Of a stretch of DNA of 33,556 nucleotides, positions 29,986 through 33,556 are shown piece by piece. The notes below the pieces were generated by a model, which did no database searches, had not been told where the DNA came from, and saw only the letters and a program-made list of their open reading frames with translations. This DNA is from RSA11 sp965652565 (GTDB lineage Bacteria; Actinomycetota; Thermoleophilia; Solirubrobacterales; 70-9): contig CBFGWL010000025.1 of assembly GCA_965652565.1 (NCBI GenBank), forward strand, positions 1 to 33,556. The letters are read 5' to 3'. Position 1 is the stretch's first letter. Every line of letters starts with the position of its first letter. The position numbers and the translations under genes were made by a program.

Positions 29986-31664
29986 GGCTGCCGCGCCTCC
30001 ACCCGGGTGTCGCGCCACTCGCGCGTCCCGTCGTTGTTCCAGTACAGGGTCGTCGGGCCGCGGGAGCCGGGGATGTCAGGCGCCACGACCGCCGGATTCG
30101 ACTTCGGCTGGCCGGCGACGCGGAGCTCCTGCTTGAGGTAGCCGGTCTGACCGGGCTGGCAGTCGGACCCGTCCTGGCCGGTCGGGGCGTAGGGGTTCGC
30201 GTGCAGGATCGGCAAGTGGTGCGGGTTGAACATCCCGTTGATGGCCGAGCGGCCGTTCGCCTGGATGCCCGAGTAGCCGCCCACCGGCCCCTGCGCCTCG
30301 CCCGGCAGCTCGATCGTGACCGGCCCGACGTGCACCGCCAGGGGGCCAAGCGGGGCGTTGACCAGCGTCTGGCGGAAGTTGTAGCCCACCTGGTCGCGAT
30401 CACTCAGCGCCTCGGGCAGGAACGTGAACCAGTAGTTGAAGTAGTTGCAGACGGTCTGCGCCGGCACCACCCACTTCGTCAGACGCCGCCCGGTCGTCAG
30501 GGTGTCCACGAGGCGGTCGAGGGCGACGCCGGTGCTCGGCTGATCGACGAGCCTGCGCAGCTCGACGAAGACCCGCTGCAGGTCGCGGTTCAGGGACGGC
30601 GTCCGGGCCAGCACAGGCGTGCCGACGTCGATCGCGCGGTTCAGGGTCGGCAGCGCGACGCGCAGCTCACGGGCGCCGGGCCGCAGCCGGTTCGACAGCT
30701 CGGCGAACTCGGTGAGGAACGGCCGCTGGCGGGGGAGCGCGTCGATCGCGGTGCGCAGGGTCTCCGGCCCCTCCGAGATCGACTCCTTGAGCCGCTCCGG
30801 GTTAGCCGACATCGCGGCGAACGTGGTCGCGGCGTCGGTGATGAACTCGACCTGCTCGGTGGAGACCGGAGCGACGATCGCCGCCGTGCGACCCATCGCC
30901 GCGAAGAAGCGGCGCAGCTGGGTGTCAGGGTCGGCGAGCACCTTCGCTACCGGGCCGAGATCGCGAAGCAGCGGGCGCACGCTCCCGATCGCGTCGTTCA
31001 ACGAGGTGCCACGCGCGGCGAACGCGTTGCCATAGCCCTCGAGGCTGCGGCGGGCGTTCTCGCGCGTCTTCGTGTCGAAGGTGTTGGCGATCGCGTCGAA
31101 CTCGGTCTGCGGCTGGAAGCACCCATTGCGCGCCTGCTCGGGCAGTGACTCGCTGAAGCCCTCGGGATCCGTGGGCAGCGAGCAGCCCGCCTCACCGTCG
31201 TCGGTGCCGTCGAAGACGTGGTTCTCGGGGGCGGGCTCGCCCTCTCCGCGGATGATCTCCAGGTACTTGAGTCCGAACGACGAGCGGTAACGCACGCGGA
31301 AGATCGAGTCCTTGGGCAGGGGCCCGGCGGACTCGTCGAGCTTGAGCGTCAGGCGCGCCGCCACCGGCTCCACCCCGGGGCCGCCCTCGCCGTTTGCCTG
31401 CGCGGTGGCGCTCTTCGAGTCGTCCGTGACCGGCGTGATCTCCTCGACGACGCCGACGCGCGAGCCACCGATGCGGATCTCGTTGGCGGTGCCCAACCGC
31501 GCGGCGTTCGGGACGTCCACCGAGACCCGGTAAACGGGCACGAACGGCAGGCCCTGATTGGCGTTGTAGGCCAGGAATACCGCGACGATCACGATCAGCG
31601 TCGTGACCGCGCCGACCATCGTCGGCGAGGCGGCGAGCGCTGCCAGCGGGCTGCGGCGCTTCAT
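29982..31664 (-). CDS. MCE-family protein, third subunit position (MceC-like)
   Basis: 560 residues. Anchor helix TMVGAVTTLIVIVAVFLAYNA at about residues 15-35. The MCE domain starts YRVSVDVPNAARLGTANEIRIGGSRVGVVEEI and ends near FRVRYRSSFGLKYLEIIRG, with an insertion of about 20 residues (DDSKSATAQANGEGG) not present in the other subunits. The helical region (about 180-400) is followed by a distinctive C-terminal domain with CNYFNYWFTFLPEAL, GIQANGRSAINGMFNPHHLPILHANPYAPTGQDGSDC and TTLYWNNDGTREW. Four Cys occur outside the anchor (AGCSL, NGCFQ, TVCNY, SDCQP), enough for disulfides. GGAGG precedes ATG 31664, and a 15-codon mini-ORF fills the gap to the upstream gene. Confidence 0.9.
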   Translation of the reverse strand: MKRRSPLAALAASPTMVGAVTTLIVIVAVFLAYNANQGLPFVPVYRVSVDVPNAARLGTANEIRIGGSRVGVVEEITPVTDDSKSATAQANGEGGPGVEPVAARLTLKLDESAGPLPKDSIFRVRYRSSFGLKYLEIIRGEGEPAPENHVFDGTDDGEAGCSLPTDPEGFSESLPEQARNGCFQPQTEFDAIANTFDTKTRENARRSLEGYGNAFAARGTSLNDAIGSVRPLLRDLGPVAKVLADPDTQLRRFFAAMGRTAAIVAPVSTEQVEFITDAATTFAAMSANPERLKESISEGPETLRTAIDALPRQRPFLTEFAELSNRLRPGARELRVALPTLNRAIDVGTPVLARTPSLNRDLQRVFVELRRLVDQPSTGVALDRLVDTLTTGRRLTKWVVPAQTVCNYFNYWFTFLPEALSDRDQVGYNFRQTLVNAPLGPLAVHVGPVTIELPGEAQGPVGGYSGIQANGRSAINGMFNPHHLPILHANPYAPTGQDGSDCQPGQTGYLKQELRVAGQPKSNPAVVAPDIPGSRGPTTLYWNNDGTREWRDTRVEARQP

Positions 31665-31708
31665 CGGCCCGCCTCCGTCATCCGGCTGTCGAGGTGCGAA
31701 TCCGTCAT
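31661..31708 (-). CDS. 15-residue mini-ORF linking two mce genes
   Basis: ATG at 31708 overlaps the upstream mce stop (TGA 31705-31707 within ATGA), and its own TGA (31661-31663) overlaps the ATG of the next mce gene in the same ATGA way. The product would be MTDSHLDSRMTEAGR. The GGAGG for the next gene lies inside it. Its exact fit at both ends would let a terminating ribosome step through the gap, so it may work as a translation bridge rather than a peptide gene. Confidence 0.4.
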   Translation of the reverse strand: MTDSHLDSRMTEAGR

Positions 31709-33501
31709 GGCGTAAACAGGAAGTCGAGGAGGTCCTTGGCGGCCTTGTTCACGCCCTGGCCGAGCTTGTTGCCGCCGCCGCTCTGCTTCTTGCCGTTCAG
31801 GCCCAGGCCCTTGCCCAGGTCGTCGAGCACCTTGCCCGGCAGGCCCAGCAGGTCCTCGAGTTGCTTGCGGATGTCCTTCGGCTTGCCGGGTAGGCCGGAA
31901 GGCGGCAGCTGCAGCGAGGGCGGCGTGTCGACCGACGGCTTGTCGCCGCCGCCCTTATCCGCGCCGGGCAACTCCGGCAGCGTGTCGTCGCCGCCGTCGC
32001 GGTTCGCGCGCGCCCGCGTACGCTCGCGCGGGTTCGGCTCGTCGTTCGGGTCGCAGACCTTCACGTCCAGGGAGCCCTGCGGGCAGACCGACGGGTCGTA
32101 CTTGGGCAGGTCGAGCTCCTCGTTGATGCCCGGCTGGTTGGGGCCAAGCCAGCCGACGCACGAGTTGGCGTTCGTGGCCGGGTTCGACGGGTCGCTCTCG
32201 TCGATCAGCTCGGTGACCGTGTCGTTCTCGCCCGGGTGCGGGAGGTTGTTCGGGACCTCCGAGCGCGCGTTGTACGCGCCGCACGGGCCGACGAAGATGT
32301 CGTACAGGCTGAAGTGCAGGAGGTGGCCGACCTCGTCGAACTGATTGAGCGCGCCGGCCTGGTAGTAGAGGTAGTTGAGGACGCCCTCCATGCCCGTGTA
32401 GCCGTTGTCGTTCTTACGACCGGTGGACCAGCACGGGCGCGTCGGGTCGTCGCAGGTGCGCATCGACCGGGTGTCCTGCTCGACCGCCCGGCGGGGATCG
32501 TCGATGTCCTTGAGGAACTTCGCGAGATCGTCGGCGACCTGCGGCGCCGGGCGCCCCGCCTCGGCGAGCGCCTCGATCTCGTCCTCGCCGCGATTGAGCG
32601 CCTTGCGGCCGGGCGCGGCGGCGCGGCCGAGCGTGACCAGCGAGCGCTCCGTAGAGCGGGCGAACGCCGGCATGTCGGTGGCGAGCTCGTTTAGGTCCGG
32701 CGCGGCGGCGCGCAGATCGCTCAGCAGCGGCGCGGTCTCGTCGGCAGCAGTGCGCAGCTTCGCCATCGTGGGCCCGAGCTCCTCGAGCGCGTCGTCGAGC
32801 AGGTCGAAATCCGTGGACAGGTCCTCGCGACGCTCCGCGCCGGCCGCCGCGGTCTCCCCCGCCTCGCGGATGAACCGGACGACCTGGTCGCTGCGCGCCG
32901 CGAGCTTGCCGATGATCTCGTCCGAGTCGACGTTGAGCTGGCGGATCGTGCGGTTCTCCGCCGCGACCAGCCGCAGCGCCTCGTGCAGGTTGCGCAGCGC
33001 GGGAGCACCGAGCTTGATCGCCTCGTTCAGGTTCTCGGCGTTGCCGCCGAGCGCGGTGCCGAACTCGCTGATCAGCAGCCCGAGCCGCTGGCGATAGGAC
33101 ATCCGCATCGTGTCGAGCACGAGGTCGTTCTGGACGGTCTGCTGGACCTGGCTCGCGGGCAGCGTGCCGCCCTCCGGCAGCGGCTCGCCCTGCGGGTCGC
33201 AGTCGATGAAGTACTCGGCGATCAGCGACTGGGGCTCGGACGAGCACTCGGTGTCCTCGCCGAGCACGGCGTGGTCGCCGCTGAGCTCGACGGTGACGAT
33301 CGCGCGCTTCTCGGGCGTGATGTCGAGCTCCGTGACGGTGCCCGCGGGCACGCCCGCGACACGCACCTCCGAGCCATCGACGATGCCGAAGGCGTTGTAC
33401 ATCTCGATGCGGTAGGTGTGGGTGTCGTCCGCGCCGGCGACGCTCGCCCAAACGCCGGCCGCGCCTACCAGGACCGCGAGGATGCAAGCGATGCGCCTCA
33501 T
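31705..33501 (-). CDS. MCE-family protein, second subunit position (MceB-like)
   Basis: 598 residues, the longest. The N-terminus MRRIACILAVLVGAAGVW looks like a short anchor or a signal sequence with a possible cleavage site ASVAGA-DD at residue 24; the other four subunits have longer helices. MCE domain YRIEMYNAFGIVDGSEVRVAGVPAGTVTELDI, a long helical region, then a C-terminal part with Cys pairs (CDDPTRPCW, NSCVGW, KVCDP). The last 110 residues are a Pro/Gly/Asp-rich low-complexity stretch (LQLPPSGLPGKPKD) ending LGQGVNKAAKDLLDFLFTP. Such tails are rare in mycobacterial MceB and may extend across the envelope. ATG 33501 overlaps the upstream gene by four bases (ATGA). Confidence 0.88.
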   Translation of the reverse strand: MRRIACILAVLVGAAGVWASVAGADDTHTYRIEMYNAFGIVDGSEVRVAGVPAGTVTELDITPEKRAIVTVELSGDHAVLGEDTECSSEPQSLIAEYFIDCDPQGEPLPEGGTLPASQVQQTVQNDLVLDTMRMSYRQRLGLLISEFGTALGGNAENLNEAIKLGAPALRNLHEALRLVAAENRTIRQLNVDSDEIIGKLAARSDQVVRFIREAGETAAAGAERREDLSTDFDLLDDALEELGPTMAKLRTAADETAPLLSDLRAAAPDLNELATDMPAFARSTERSLVTLGRAAAPGRKALNRGEDEIEALAEAGRPAPQVADDLAKFLKDIDDPRRAVEQDTRSMRTCDDPTRPCWSTGRKNDNGYTGMEGVLNYLYYQAGALNQFDEVGHLLHFSLYDIFVGPCGAYNARSEVPNNLPHPGENDTVTELIDESDPSNPATNANSCVGWLGPNQPGINEELDLPKYDPSVCPQGSLDVKVCDPNDEPNPRERTRARANRDGGDDTLPELPGADKGGGDKPSVDTPPSLQLPPSGLPGKPKDIRKQLEDLLGLPGKVLDDLGKGLGLNGKKQSGGGNKLGQGVNKAAKDLLDFLFTP

Positions 33502-33556
33502 GGCCCCGTCGGCACCTGGCTCGGGTCGCAGTTGATCGTGCCGCCGTCGGTGAACG
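33498..33556 (-). CDS. C-terminal end of upstream MCE-operon gene (partial)
   Basis: Only the last 18 residues are in the window, ending DPSQVPTGP before TGA at 33498-33500. One Cys is present (INCDP), and the stop overlaps the next ATG as ATGA. By position this is most likely the first mce subunit (MceA-like), with the two YrbE permease genes further upstream, but the visible part alone cannot prove it. Confidence 0.5.
   Translation of the reverse strand, partial: FTDGGTINCDPSQVPTGP

Overview
This is a very GC-rich stretch whose genes have strongly biased third positions. It is almost certainly chromosomal DNA of a high-GC actinobacterium. A soil-type Thermoleophilia (Solirubrobacterales-like) host is my best guess. 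The reasons are a six-subunit type mce operon, fatty-acid catabolism genes, a YVTN propeller with a very basic C-terminal domain, a small RTX-repeat secreted protein, and several start codons that look leaderless. No rRNA, tRNA, CRISPR array, phage module or transposase was seen. Every stretch above 200 bases is accounted for by a gene.

Layout. 1-196: left edge with a possible epimerase gene remnant (minus strand) and a large dyad ahead of the first acyl-CoA dehydrogenase. 197-5694: acyl-CoA dehydrogenase, a convergent two-helix membrane protein, a secreted subtilisin-type protease, then a translationally coupled DUF445 / Abi-alpha-like pair. 5729-7565 (minus): MscL with a zinc ribbon, and a secreted seven-blade YVTN propeller. 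7715-11374: second acyl-CoA dehydrogenase, an SDR, a secreted RTX-repeat protein, and an enoyl-CoA reductase-type SDR on the minus strand. 11471-14869: metallo-beta-lactamase-fold hydrolase, YdcZ-type exporter divergent from its likely TetR repressor with twin operators, and a PlsC-type acyltransferase. Two related palindromic elements sit exactly between the convergent stop codons here. 14925-17184 (minus): glycerol kinase and a family 2 glycosyltransferase. 17280-19010: biotinyl carrier protein, crotonase-fold enzyme, HhH-GPD DNA glycosylase. 19117-21669: a 38-residue ORF, an 8-amino-7-oxononanoate synthase-like enzyme, a BioA-like protein that has lost its PLP lysine, and a rubredoxin. 21682-23446 (minus): ECF sigma factor overlapping a DUF4349 membrane protein. 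23539-24243: Nudix hydrolase. 24261-33556 (minus): the mce lipid-uptake operon, with five complete MCE proteins plus the tail of a sixth, followed by an SCP2-like lipid-binding protein and a coupled protein of unknown function.

How it fits together. Much of the window concerns lipids. The mce proteins should form the envelope tunnel of an ABC-type lipid importer whose permeases lie beyond the right edge. The SCP2 protein could receive lipid in the cytosol. The acyl-CoA dehydrogenases, SDRs and crotonase-fold enzyme degrade acyl chains, while PlsC and glycerol kinase feed glycerolipid metabolism.

The most unusual items are the BioA-like pseudoenzyme next to bioF, the palindromic elements that supply stop codons to converging genes, a 15-codon mini-ORF joined by ATGA overlaps to both neighbours inside the mce operon, and a perfect palindrome placed over the -10 box and against the start codon of the lactonase-like gene.
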